A stretch of DNA of 64,000 nucleotides from Hymenobacter sp. GOD-10R. Its GTDB lineage: Bacteria > Bacteroidota > Bacteroidia > Cytophagales > Hymenobacteraceae. This document shows, piece after piece, positions 8,946 through 17,685 of this stretch. The notes beneath the pieces are model-generated. The model did no database searches. It was not told where the DNA came from and saw nothing but the letters and a program-made list of their open reading frames with translations. Where the stretch lies: NCBI RefSeq assembly GCF_035609205.1, contig NZ_CP141184.1, positions 1,488,001-1,552,000 on the forward strand, written 5' to 3'. Every line of letters begins with the position of its first letter. The stretch's first letter is position 1. Made by a program: the position numbers and the translations under genes.

Positions 8946-10667
8946 CTACTCAGCTAGGTTCGTAGCAACATGGTGCACCGTCTTGCGCTTGGTTGTGCGC
9001 GGCGCCCGCTCCTCGCCCTGCGCTAGCAACTCATCGTCGCGTTCGGTCTTCTTCACCCAACCTACCGAATACAAGTCCTTCCGACGGTCGCGCAGGTTGC
9101 GCACGGCGCCACTGGTATTCAGATCCTTAAGCAAATCAAGGTCGAGGTCGGCAATAAGCGTCATCTCCGTGTTTGGGGTCGCCTCGGCCACGATGGCGTC
9201 GTGGGGGAAGGCAAAGTCCGAGGGGCTGAATACGGCGCTCTGCGAGTACTGGATGTCCATGTTTTCTACCCGCGGCAAGTTGCCCACCGAACCGGTAATG
9301 GCCACGTAGCACTCGTTCTCGATGGCACGGGCCTGGGCGCAGATTCGCACGCGCTGATACGCATTCTTAGTATCGGTCCAGAAAGGCACAAACAAAATTT
9401 TCATGCCCTCGTCGGATAGCATACGAGCTAGCTCCGGAAACTCTGCATCGTAGCAAATCAGGATGCCGATTTTGCCAAAGTCCGTATCGAAGCACTTCAG
9501 TTTGTCGCCACCGCGCATGCCCCAGTAACTCGCCTCATCGGGCGTTACGTGCAGCTTGTACTGCTCGTCCACGGTGCCGTCGCGGCGGCACAAGTAGCTT
9601 ACGTTGTAGAGCTTGCCATCCTCGTAGACTGGCATCGAGCCCGCAATAACGTTGATGTTGTGGCTCACCGCCAACTCCATCATTCGGGTTTTGATGGGTT
9701 CGGTGAAAGCTGCCATGCCCCGAATAGCGGCCGACGCCGACTCCTCATTGGTGAGGGCCATCATAGGAGCATTAAAGAACTCCGGGAACAGCACGCAGTC
9801 GGCCTTGTAGCCGCTTACGGTGTCCACGAAAAACTCAATCTGCTGATAAAAGTCCTCCAAACTGTTGGTAGCGCGCATTTGCCACTGCACAATACCAATG
9901 CGCACGTTCGACTTCTGGTTACCAATCAGCTTGTCAAAATCCTCATCGTAGTACACGTTAATCCACTCTAGCAGCGTGGCGTAAGCCTTTGACTCGGAAT
10001 CGTAGGGCAAGTAGCCGCGGATGATCTTGCGAACGTAGAACTCGTTGGAAAGCTGGAAGGTCAGGATGGGGTCGACCAGTTCCTTGTTGCGTACCATCTC
10101 CACGTACTTCGCTGGCGTCATCTCGTTGGCGTAAGCCGCGTAGCCCGGAATGCGGCCGCCCGCTACCATTGCCCGCAGGTTGAGGTTTTCGCACAGCTCC
10201 TTACGGGCATCGTACAAGCGACGACCTAGGCGCAGCGAGCGATACTCGGGGTCCACGAACACATCTACGCCGTAGAGCGTGTCCCCATCGGGGTTGTGGG
10301 TGTTGAACTTGCCGTTGCCGGTGATTTTGGCGTAGGTGTGCTTGTCGCCGAAGTCGCTGTACTGCACGATGATAGCTAGTGCCGCGGCCACTATCACGCC
10401 ATTGTCCTCAATACAAATCTGACCTTCGGGAAATTTGCGCAACAAGGCAGCATACTCGTCAGCGGCCCAAGCGCCCTCCATATTGGAGTATACCTTGTCC
10501 ATGATGGCCTTCACGGCCTTAAAGTCACCTTTGGTGAGGGTCCGGAGTACCAGTTTGTGGGCTGGGACGGCCGTAGGAGTGAGTAGCTCGCCCGTATTGG
10601 GCATGCCTGGCAATGTCTGCTTTTTGGCGTGGCTGCCGCCTGTTTTACTGCTGGAATTAGTTGCCAT
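8946..10667 (-). CDS. Bifunctional GNAT N-acetyltransferase / carbon-nitrogen hydrolase
   Basis: A 573-residue fusion. The N-terminal part (about 40-205) is a GNAT acetyltransferase with the acetyl-CoA loop region YRSLRLGRRLYDAR. The C-terminal part (about 255-525) is a nitrilase-superfamily amidase with all three catalytic residues visible: Glu in LFPEFFN, Lys in YKLHVTP and Cys in LICYDAEFP. The fusion architecture occurs in several Bacteroidota and Proteobacteria. A role in acylating and hydrolysing a shared amide substrate is plausible but unproven. The gene is monocistronic, with an exact -7 box 30 nt upstream and a terminator downstream. Confidence 0.93.
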   Translation of the reverse strand: MATNSSSKTGGSHAKKQTLPGMPNTGELLTPTAVPAHKLVLRTLTKGDFKAVKAIMDKVYSNMEGAWAADEYAALLRKFPEGQICIEDNGVIVAAALAIIVQYSDFGDKHTYAKITGNGKFNTHNPDGDTLYGVDVFVDPEYRSLRLGRRLYDARKELCENLNLRAMVAGGRIPGYAAYANEMTPAKYVEMVRNKELVDPILTFQLSNEFYVRKIIRGYLPYDSESKAYATLLEWINVYYDEDFDKLIGNQKSNVRIGIVQWQMRATNSLEDFYQQIEFFVDTVSGYKADCVLFPEFFNAPMMALTNEESASAAIRGMAAFTEPIKTRMMELAVSHNINVIAGSMPVYEDGKLYNVSYLCRRDGTVDEQYKLHVTPDEASYWGMRGGDKLKCFDTDFGKIGILICYDAEFPELARMLSDEGMKILFVPFWTDTKNAYQRVRICAQARAIENECYVAITGSVGNLPRVENMDIQYSQSAVFSPSDFAFPHDAIVAEATPNTEMTLIADLDLDLLKDLNTSGAVRNLRDRRKDLYSVGWVKKTERDDELLAQGEERAPRTTKRKTVHHVATNLAE

Positions 10668-10696
10668 ATAGGAAAGGAGAATTTTCGAAACAAAAT

Positions 10697-10704
10697 CAAA
10701 GATA
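10697..10704 (-). promoter_or_regulatory. -7 box of the GNAT/nitrilase promoter
   Basis: TATCTTTG on the minus strand is an exact TAnnTTTG box ending 30 nt before the ATG; no convincing -33 element was seen at the expected spacing. Confidence 0.5.
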
Positions 10705-10795
10705 CCTGCCTAGTGTTGAGCAGCTAGGTTCATCTTACGGCTAGGCAACAACTTTAGTGGCAAAAAGGCTCACTGCGCTGTTGTGGTAATAAAAA

Positions 10796-10820
10796 CAGCC
10801 GACTCCATAGGAGTCGGCTG
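10796..10820 (-). terminator. terminator of the type IX cargo gene at 10850
   Basis: CAGCCGACTCC / GGAGTCGGCTG with a 3-nt loop, followed on the minus strand by TTTTTATT. Confidence 0.85.
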
Positions 10821-10849
10821 GCAAACGTTCTTAGTGCATTGCTGAGCAA

Positions 10850-11986
10850 TTACTCGCGCACCACACGCCGCACGGCTACTCCTGCTGCTGTCTGCACGCG
10901 TAGTAGCGCCACGCCGCTAAAGCTCCCGAAAGCAGCGGCTGGTACCACCGTTTCTTTTGTCGCCGATGCTAGTGTTTGGCGGAACAGCAGACGGCCAGCT
11001 AGGTCAGTAGCCGTAAGCGTAGCCGGGCCAGCTTCGGGGAGTAGCAAGCGTAAGTCGGCGGTGGCAGGCAAGGGGTTAGGATAGGCAGCCACAGTTTTTT
11101 CCGCCAAGGCGTTGTTCGCAGCGAGTACACCACCCGTGCGGCGGTAAATGTCACGGTACACGACGCTGGTCACAACCTCGTTGCCAGCCACGAGTTGCGT
11201 AGTTACTTGCAACAGTGGAATGCCCTGGTTTTTCCCTAGCCATTTGTACTCCCGGCTCACGGGGCGCGTCACTATTACGCCGGGAGCACCAGATACCGAC
11301 ACACTATCGCGCGTGTAGAGGGTACTTACTACCCGCAACGTCGCAAAAGTGCCGAAAGGTGTGATAAGAGTTCCCCAAGCATCTGCTCGGTTTACGCGCT
11401 TCTGTTGGTCGCGCAGGTACGCTGTGCCGGGTAAGTCGATGGCAAACTCTGACTCACTGGAGTCAGTTTTCTCGTAGGTAACCGGGAAACGGTACACCAC
11501 GTCCTGCGACTGCTGGTTGCGGTACGTAACGGGGGCATCGATGGTGGTTGTTCCCGTGGGCACCGGCACGCCAAAGCCGACCTGCCGATAGTCGTTGGCT
11601 GATTCATTGAAAAACCCATACACGTTGCCCACCGGCAGACCTAGGTCTTGTAGCGTCGTTAGGTCGTAGCGGTTCGCGATGGTAGCACGATTCGAGCCGC
11701 TCAGCAGGCTGCCGAAAGTTAATTGCAGCAGAGTCGGGGTGCTGGCCACGCTCTGATAGTTGGCCATGCGCTGGGTAAGTGGCCGCAGGCTGGCATAGTT
11801 CCAGGTTTGGTTGGCGCCCCGTGTGTTCAGCGACGGCCCTGAAAGCTGGACAGTCTGACTCACGCGCAACGTGTCGCCAACATTAGGCATGTCGTCGCGG
11901 GTGATACTAATGGGCGTTTGGGCTTGCGCCGCAAGCGACGAAGCCGTTAGAAAAGCCGAAAAAAGGAAAGAGTAGGAGTGGCGCAT
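10850..11986 (-). CDS. Secreted protein with type IX sorting domain, function unknown
   Basis: A 378-residue secreted protein. I start it at the ATG at 11986 because this places a clean signal peptide (MRHSYSFLFSAFLTASS... ending AAQAQ) at the N-terminus; an ATG 16 codons upstream would hide it. The body is beta-rich with no recognised catalytic motif. The C-terminal 80 residues match a type IX secretion sorting domain: AAYPNPLPA, then TDLAGRLLFRQ and a final basic RRVVRE. It is therefore probably exported by the Por system and either anchored at the surface or released. It stands alone; the 244-nt upstream gap holds nothing recognisable apart from an AT-rich stretch. Confidence 0.85.
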   Translation of the reverse strand: MRHSYSFLFSAFLTASSLAAQAQTPISITRDDMPNVGDTLRVSQTVQLSGPSLNTRGANQTWNYASLRPLTQRMANYQSVASTPTLLQLTFGSLLSGSNRATIANRYDLTTLQDLGLPVGNVYGFFNESANDYRQVGFGVPVPTGTTTIDAPVTYRNQQSQDVVYRFPVTYEKTDSSESEFAIDLPGTAYLRDQQKRVNRADAWGTLITPFGTFATLRVVSTLYTRDSVSVSGAPGVIVTRPVSREYKWLGKNQGIPLLQVTTQLVAGNEVVTSVVYRDIYRRTGGVLAANNALAEKTVAAYPNPLPATADLRLLLPEAGPATLTATDLAGRLLFRQTLASATKETVVPAAAFGSFSGVALLRVQTAAGVAVRRVVRE

Positions 11987-12230
11987 GCAGTCAGGATTAG
12001 GAGTAGATAGAGGGGCGCAAGGAGCAGACCTCACCCCAGCAGTAAGCCGCTGAACGTAGGTGAGCTTCGCAAGTTGCAGAGGAAAAGGGAGGTAATTAGT
12101 AGCGGGTTAAGCTCCTAAATATAACAGCCCTCGTTAATATAATCCTACCTATTTTAAGTGGTATTCTCCCAACCGCAGGTACTGTAGCGCTTATAAGCGA
12201 ACAACTAATGCACCGCCGCAACTAGCTCCA

Positions 12231-12887
12231 TTAGCCTTGTATCTCAGGAATATCGCCCGGCGGTACCACCAACCGACCTGCCGTCGCCGCAACGATTTGC
12301 TCGACAGACACGCCTGGAGCCCGCTCTCGTAGCACGAAGCCATCGGGTGTGATATCCAGCACTGCTAGGTCGGTCACTACCTTTTTCACGCAGTGCAGCC
12401 CCGTAATAGGCAACGTGCAGGCCGACAAGAGCTTAGAAGAACCATCGCGAGCGGTGTGCTGCATGGCCACAATAATGTTGCGCGCCGAGGCGACCAGGTC
12501 CATCGCGCCGCCCATGCCTTTCACCATTTTGCCCGGAATTTTCCAGTTGGCAATGTCGCCCTGATCTGAAACTTCCATGGCACCTAGGATGGTCAGGTCA
12601 ATGTGCTCGCCGCGAATCATCGCAAAGCTATCGGCCGAGCTGAAGAGGCTGGAGCCCGGAAGCGTAGTTACGGTTTGTTTGCCGGCGTTGATGAGGTCGG
12701 GGTCCACTTCGGCTTCGGTAGGAAACGGGCCCATGCCGAGTAGCCCATTTTCCGACTGGAGTTCGACGCTGATACCCGGCGGGATGTAGTTGGCCACCAG
12801 CGTCGGAATACCGATACCTAGGTTTACGTAGTAGCCGTCTTTCACTTCTTGCGCAATGCGCTTGGCAATGCCGTGTTTATCAAGCAT
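12231..12887 (-). CDS. scoB: 3-oxoacid CoA-transferase subunit B
   Basis: A 218-residue beta subunit of a succinyl-CoA:3-ketoacid (acetoacetate) CoA-transferase. Such enzymes swap CoA between succinyl-CoA and acetoacetate, in ketone-body or short-chain acid use. Family marks are the [10 protein letters not shown] start, the catalytic glutamate in [10 protein letters not shown], and the GGAMDLV and [14 protein letters not shown] segments. It lies 61 nt downstream of subunit A on the same strand, so the two form an operon. Length is normal for the subunit. The exact CoA donor/acceptor pair is inferred from family, not visible. Confidence 0.93.
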   Translation of the reverse strand: MLDKHGIAKRIAQEVKDGYYVNLGIGIPTLVANYIPPGISVELQSENGLLGMGPFPTEAEVDPDLINAGKQTVTTLPGSSLFSSADSFAMIRGEHIDLTILGAMEVSDQGDIANWKIPGKMVKGMGGAMDLVASARNIIVAMQHTARDGSSKLLSACTLPITGLHCVKKVVTDLAVLDITPDGFVLRERAPGVSVEQIVAATAGRLVVPPGDIPEIQG

Positions 12888-12948
12888 GGCGAATGGGGTT
12901 TGGTCATCCTGCGCAACGCAGATACGCTTATCGCGTCAAGATAATAGC

Positions 12949-13647
12949 TTAGGAGTGTCTGACCGTGCGCTGCTCAATGCGCTTTTCGTAGTTTTTGCCT
13001 TCGAAGATGCGCTGCACGAAAACACCTGGCGTATGGATCTGGTTGGGATCCAGCTCGCCGGCGGGCACCAGCTCTTCCACTTCGGCCACCGTGATTTTGC
13101 CTGCCGTCGCCATCATGGGGTTGAAGTTGCGGGCGGTGCCTTTGTAGATGAGGTTGCCCGCCGTGTCGCCTTTCCACGCTTTTACAAAGGCAAAGTCGGC
13201 GTGCAATGCGGTTTCCAGCAGGTACATTTTGCCATTAAACTCCCGGCTTTCCTTGCCTTCGCCTACTTCGGTGCCGTAGCCGGCGGGCGTGTAGAACGCC
13301 GGGATGCCGGCGCCGCCAGCCCGGCAGCGCTCCGCCAACGTGCCCTGCGGAATCAGTTCTACTTCTAGCTCGCCGGAGAGCAGCTGCCGCTCAAACTCCG
13401 CGTTTTCGCCGACATAGCTCGAAATCATCTTCTTTACCTGCCGTTGTTGCAACAGCAGCCCAATGCCGAAGTCGTCGACGCCGGCATTGTTGGAAATGCA
13501 GGTAAGACGCTTCACGCCAAGGCGTAGGAGCTCCTGAATGCTATTCTCGGGAATACCACAGAGGCCGAAGCCTCCTAACATCAGCGTCATGCCGTCGCGG
13601 ATGCCTTGCAGTGCCGCCTGGGCGTCGGCTACTACTTTGTTAATCAT
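12949..13647 (-). CDS. scoA: 3-oxoacid CoA-transferase subunit A
   Basis: A 232-residue alpha subunit of the same CoA-transferase. It shows the glycine-rich [10 protein letters not shown] segment that binds CoA, the [14 protein letters not shown] stretch, and the [13 protein letters not shown] and [10 protein letters not shown] motifs of the family. I use the ATG at 13647 ([10 protein letters not shown]). An in-frame start nine codons upstream would lie inside a perfect 19-bp inverted repeat and is not family-like. The start codon itself lies at the 3' edge of that repeat, which may control translation of both subunits. Confidence 0.92.
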   Translation of the reverse strand: MINKVVADAQAALQGIRDGMTLMLGGFGLCGIPENSIQELLRLGVKRLTCISNNAGVDDFGIGLLLQQRQVKKMISSYVGENAEFERQLLSGELEVELIPQGTLAERCRAGGAGIPAFYTPAGYGTEVGEGKESREFNGKMYLLETALHADFAFVKAWKGDTAGNLIYKGTARNFNPMMATAGKITVAEVEELVPAGELDPNQIHTPGVFVQRIFEGKNYEKRIEQRTVRHS

Positions 13648-13722
13648 AGCTGTGCGGGTGGGTGGAGACAGCAAGATAACAGTTGTTAGTTATCAGTTGC
13701 TAGCACCCACCCGCACAGCTAT
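13646..13722 (-). promoter_or_regulatory. long inverted repeat over the scoA leader and start codon
   Basis: Two perfect 19-nt arms (13646-13664 and 13704-13722; core GCTGTGCGGGTGGGTG and its complement) are separated by 39 nt. In the scoA transcript they would pair just 5' of, and into, the ATG at 13645-13647, hiding the ribosome-binding region. A smaller repeat (GATAAC / GTTATC) lies inside the loop. No T-tract follows, so this is not an ordinary terminator. A translational or attenuation switch is an inference. Confidence 0.55.
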
Positions 13723-13746
13723 AGTTGTCAATTGCTCAGCTAGGCA

Positions 13747-16260
13747 TTAATTACTGCCACCCGTGCTGCCGCCGCCTTTCGAGTCGTCGTTGCGAATGGA
13801 GCGACGCTGGCGCATGCTGTTGTTATCGAGCTTGCCAAAACGATAGTTGAACGACAAGTTGAACGACCGTTGGTACTGATAGCTAATGCTGGAGCTGACA
13901 AACTGGTCGGTAGTAGTAGACGACCGAAACCGACGGCCAGGTTGCAGAAAGTTGTTCGCGTTCAGCGTCAGATCGGCCTTCTCCTTCAGCAGCGTCCGCT
14001 TCAGCCCCATCGAGTAGTACATATAGCCAGAGTAGCGCGACTGTAGCATGACGCCGCCCGTGCCGCCCCCGCCGAACGCTTGGATCGTGTAGAGCTTCCC
14101 TAGCTTCAAGGACGAATTTAGGCTCATGTTCAGGTTGAAGCGGCTGTTCGTACGGTTTAGGGCGGCGCTGTACAGGCGCATGTAGCTGGGGTTCAGGTTG
14201 CTGCTGATGTTCCAGGCCGGTATGGGCTTCAGGGAGCCATATAAGCTAAGGCCGTAGGAAGAGTTGGTGGCTAGGTTGCCATAGGTAGATTCCGTGCGTG
14301 CCAGGGCCTCGTTATAGATATTATAGCGCTCAATGGAGTTGCCGGTTCGCCGCACATAGACCGAGGCGTTGAGCGAAGCCTTGTCGTTGAAGGTACTGTA
14401 GCTCAGTTCGTACGAGTTGGTAAACTCAGGCGACAAATTCGGGTTGCCGTAGTAAACGTTGTTGGGGGTCGTCTGATTTACGTAGGGGTTCAGATAGTAA
14501 ATATTTGGCCGCTGGATGCGGCGCGAGAAGCTCATACGCAAGGTATGGCCCGGCTTCTTTAGGTTGCGCGTCACGTTCAGGTTCGGCAGCAGGTTGAGGT
14601 ATTGGTTGGTAAACCGGCTCTCGTTTCCTAAAAAGTCGCCTTCAATGGATGTGCCTTCCAGACGAGCACCTAGGGTAAACGCATACTTTTTGCCCATAGA
14701 GAAACTATAGGTGCTATAGGCTGAAGCTACGTTTTGTTGGTAGTTGAATGCATTGGAGCGGCGTGGACTACGCACAAAATCAGGCTGCTTGGCCAGCAAT
14801 AACGTATCGAGGCTATAATCGCTGCTTACCTGGCGCAGAATAACTTTTGCCCCCGCTTCCAAGGTGTTTTTCTCCGAGGTTGGATGCGTGTAGTCGGTTT
14901 GGAGCGTCGTTTCTAGGTTGCGAGCTAAGTTGGTGCTGCGTTCCCGGTATTCTAATGGGCCATTCTCGATAGCTGCGTCGTGGTACTGATCTAGGGAATA
15001 ACGGCCAGTATTCGTGCTACGGGTGTGCTGGGCCAACATACTCCACTCGCGGCGAGGATGCGCTTCGCCATACGTGCGGGTGTAGCCAGCATTGAAATCA
15101 TAGTTGTGCCCTTCGTAGCGTTGCTCAATATCGCGCGAATACAACGTGTCGCGTTGAGCAAACGGACTGCCGCCTGGGGGAATAGGCGGCGCGATGTACT
15201 GGTTGAACAGATTCTGCGGCGAGCGGCTCAAATAAAGGTTCCCGTTGCCGCTGAGCGTGAAGCTGTGCAAAGGCGAAGGTTCATAAACCAACTCCACTTG
15301 CCCGTAGCCGCCCCGGCCCGTGCTGCGGCTTTCGGTACGTTGCTCTAGTTGTCCCTCGCCGGTTGGGGTAAAGTCGGTGCGGTTTAGGCTGGAGCGGTAG
15401 GGGTAGCTATTACGATAAACACTGAGCCTAGAATTGACCCCTAGCTTGCCGCGCCGCACATTCAAAGAGCCGTTGGTGCTCTGGTTGCGGTTGCCTCCGC
15501 TGGCTCCCACGCTGCCATTCACGCCCTGCAAGCTGCTCTTTTTCAGCACAATGTTGATGACCCCACCCGAGCCTTCGGCGTCATATTTAGCCGAGGGCGA
15601 GGTGACCACCTCAATGGCCTTGATCTGGTCAGCTGGAATCTGCTTGAGGGCGTCGGCTAGGTTGCCCGCCAGCATAGCCGAGGGCTTGTTGTTGATGAGA
15701 ATGCGCAGGTTGGAAGTGCCACGCAACTGCACATTGCCGTCGACGTCCACATTCAGCATCGGGGTTTTACGGAGCACGTCGGTGGCCGTGCCGCCAGCAT
15801 TGGTGGCGTCTTGCTCCGCATTGTAGACGAGGCGGTCGGGCTTGGTTTCCACCAAGGGGCGCTGCCCCGTGACGGTTACCTCTCCTAGCTTCTGCGTCGA
15901 GGCAGTGAGCGTAAGCGTACCTAGGTCGGCAGCTTGGTCCGTGATAGTCACCGGCTCAATGCGCGGCGTGTACCCCACAAAAGTTACTTGCAGCCGGAAA
16001 GCGCCTTTGGGCAGCTGCTTCAGCTCGAAGTGACCCTTGTCGTCGCAGGTGGTGCTTGCCAGGGGTGTCGTGCCAGTCAGAGGGAGCAGCGTCACGGTGG
16101 CGTATTCGATGGGCTTTTGGGAAGCCCCGTCGCGTACGTTCCCTCGCAGCACACCCGGCCCCTTAGAGCTGGCAGAAGCGGTTAAAGAGGTGGTGGTTTG
16201 GGCCCGGACACCGGGCGCTAGCGTAGCTAGCAGCAGGCACAATGTAGCAGTCTGCTTCAT
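13747..16260 (-). CDS. TonB-dependent-receptor-like outer-membrane beta-barrel protein
   Basis: An 837-residue outer-membrane protein. The signal peptide ends near residue 20 (GVRAQ). A carboxypeptidase-regulatory-like domain (about 38-115) is followed by a plug-like domain (about 130-240, with VLRKTPMLNVDVDG, LRILINNKPS and a GSGGVINIVLKK end). The rest is a beta-barrel of the OMP_b-brl_3 type, ending in strand FNLSFNYRFGKL and then a low-complexity basic/Gly-Ser tail. I see no obvious TonB box. The family includes receptors for peptides or siderophores, but the ligand is not readable here. It is monocistronic with an exact -7 box upstream. Confidence 0.9.
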   Translation of the reverse strand: MKQTATLCLLLATLAPGVRAQTTTSLTASASSKGPGVLRGNVRDGASQKPIEYATVTLLPLTGTTPLASTTCDDKGHFELKQLPKGAFRLQVTFVGYTPRIEPVTITDQAADLGTLTLTASTQKLGEVTVTGQRPLVETKPDRLVYNAEQDATNAGGTATDVLRKTPMLNVDVDGNVQLRGTSNLRILINNKPSAMLAGNLADALKQIPADQIKAIEVVTSPSAKYDAEGSGGVINIVLKKSSLQGVNGSVGASGGNRNQSTNGSLNVRRGKLGVNSRLSVYRNSYPYRSSLNRTDFTPTGEGQLEQRTESRSTGRGGYGQVELVYEPSPLHSFTLSGNGNLYLSRSPQNLFNQYIAPPIPPGGSPFAQRDTLYSRDIEQRYEGHNYDFNAGYTRTYGEAHPRREWSMLAQHTRSTNTGRYSLDQYHDAAIENGPLEYRERSTNLARNLETTLQTDYTHPTSEKNTLEAGAKVILRQVSSDYSLDTLLLAKQPDFVRSPRRSNAFNYQQNVASAYSTYSFSMGKKYAFTLGARLEGTSIEGDFLGNESRFTNQYLNLLPNLNVTRNLKKPGHTLRMSFSRRIQRPNIYYLNPYVNQTTPNNVYYGNPNLSPEFTNSYELSYSTFNDKASLNASVYVRRTGNSIERYNIYNEALARTESTYGNLATNSSYGLSLYGSLKPIPAWNISSNLNPSYMRLYSAALNRTNSRFNLNMSLNSSLKLGKLYTIQAFGGGGTGGVMLQSRYSGYMYYSMGLKRTLLKEKADLTLNANNFLQPGRRFRSSTTTDQFVSSSISYQYQRSFNLSFNYRFGKLDNNSMRQRRSIRNDDSKGGGSTGGSN

Positions 16261-16342
16261 GAGAATAACAGGAACTAGAGATAAGTAACGAGTAATTAAT
16301 TGCGTGTGTAACGCACTCAGTACTAGAAGTTATATAACGGGT

Positions 16343-16350
16343 CAAATATA
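16343..16350 (-). promoter_or_regulatory. -7 box upstream of the beta-barrel gene
   Basis: TATATTTG on the minus strand, an exact TAnnTTTG box 82 nt upstream of the ATG at 16260; -33 element not obvious. Confidence 0.45.
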
Positions 16351-16413
16351 AAGATGTACTTGAGTACTACACTAAAGAAACCCGCGACTGCTCGGATTAA
16401 AGTTTGAGCTAGG

Positions 16414-17655
16414 TTATGGTGCCGGCTTGGGTGGCGAATAATCGAACGGCAACATTTCGCCTATCTTCTCAAATCCCCAATAGCCTTCGTTCAGAATAGC
16501 CAACGGGTTAACCAGTTGACCATTCTGCTGAATCTCTACCCGGCTTTGGAGCAGATAAACTAAAGACGTTTCTAATTGCCTTGCAGTACTAGCGCCAGAT
16601 GCCTCTTGGGCGCTTTTTGCTTTGATAGCTAGGTAAGCAGGATCGGGTTGTTCGCGCTGGTAGGTCACCTGGATAAGGTCGTGGAACCGTAGCCATACCC
16701 GTCCGGAGTCAGGCTGCACTTTGCGCAAGCTGTCCGTTAGCACAGGACGGGTATAGAGCAAGGAGAACATAGGGGGTACTTTCCGCCAATGCTCCAGCGA
16801 GTCGTCGGAAAAAGGAAGGGTCGTGGAGTGTTGGCGCATGGCGGCGTCATATACTCGAAGCAGACTATCGGCGCGCGGCCATTTAGGATTACGAACGTGC
16901 CGTACCTTTTGCACTAGGTAGCCTTCTTCCGTCACTCGGTCGTCGTGCACGCTTCGCAAAAAGTGCGTGACAGAACCTAGATAAGCCTGTCGCCGATTTG
17001 CTTCCCAATACTTTCGCCTACGAGCGCTGCGGGTTGCTAGCTCTTCAAAAACCGGGTGGCCATAAAAGGAGACAATCTGATATTGATGATCGAGCCGAAA
17101 CCGCAAACCATAGTAGCGGATACGATACCCCAAGGCTTGGTTTTCGACCTCGACGTACGTTGTTCCACTTGCCGTGAGAACTTTGGTAGCAGCATCATAG
17201 TCCACCAACACCGCTTCTGGGTTGCGGATGCGGCATTGACGTGAGAAGCTCGTGCTACCCAGAAACATCCTGACGAATTGCCAATAATCCCCGGGTCGGT
17301 TGGGGCGAGGCCGCACGACTACTTCGCCGAGCTGATGGGAGGCTTTGGTCAGAAAAGCATCCATCACCAGCGCCGAACTAGTGACAACGACTGGCCGCTG
17401 GTAGAGCTTATAGCCTAGGTAAGAGATAATAAAATCGTAGTGGCCCGCTGGTACGTCGGGTAGCAGAAAGCGGCCATTAGCATCGGTGCTAGCACCGCGG
17501 GTTGTGTTAGCCAGGAACACACTGGCGTAAGCCAACGACTCGTGTGTAAGCGAATCACGAACTTGCCCGCTGATACTGCCTTGCGCCAACGCATTGCCGC
17601 AGATGGATAGCCATCCGAGCAGCGCCAGCGCTAGTCGCAAAACCTGAATCTGCAT
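16414..17655 (-). CDS. Secreted carboxypeptidase-regulatory-like domain protein
   Basis: A 413-residue exported protein. The signal peptide (about 1-24, ending GNALAQ) is followed by a CarboxypepD_reg-like beta-sandwich (about 27-112: GQVRDSLTHESLAYASVFLANT, FLLPDVPAGHYDF). The remaining 290 residues have no family I recognise. Homologues in Bacteroidota often lie next to TonB-type receptors, and this one follows the beta-barrel gene on the same strand. It lies 30 nt downstream of the type IX cargo gene, so the two may be co-transcribed. The function is unknown. Confidence 0.82.
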   Translation of the reverse strand: MQIQVLRLALALLGWLSICGNALAQGSISGQVRDSLTHESLAYASVFLANTTRGASTDANGRFLLPDVPAGHYDFIISYLGYKLYQRPVVVTSSALVMDAFLTKASHQLGEVVVRPRPNRPGDYWQFVRMFLGSTSFSRQCRIRNPEAVLVDYDAATKVLTASGTTYVEVENQALGYRIRYYGLRFRLDHQYQIVSFYGHPVFEELATRSARRRKYWEANRRQAYLGSVTHFLRSVHDDRVTEEGYLVQKVRHVRNPKWPRADSLLRVYDAAMRQHSTTLPFSDDSLEHWRKVPPMFSLLYTRPVLTDSLRKVQPDSGRVWLRFHDLIQVTYQREQPDPAYLAIKAKSAQEASGASTARQLETSLVYLLQSRVEIQQNGQLVNPLAILNEGYWGFEKIGEMLPFDYSPPKPAP

Positions 17656-17685
17656 GCGTACTTAGGAAAGTAGGCTTGTTGTTAG

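Noticed and set aside
13646..13722. Rho-independent terminator of an upstream gene
   Set aside because: No T-tract after the stem and the repeat runs into the scoA start codon; no upstream minus-strand gene needs a terminator there except the beta-barrel gene 100 nt further up.
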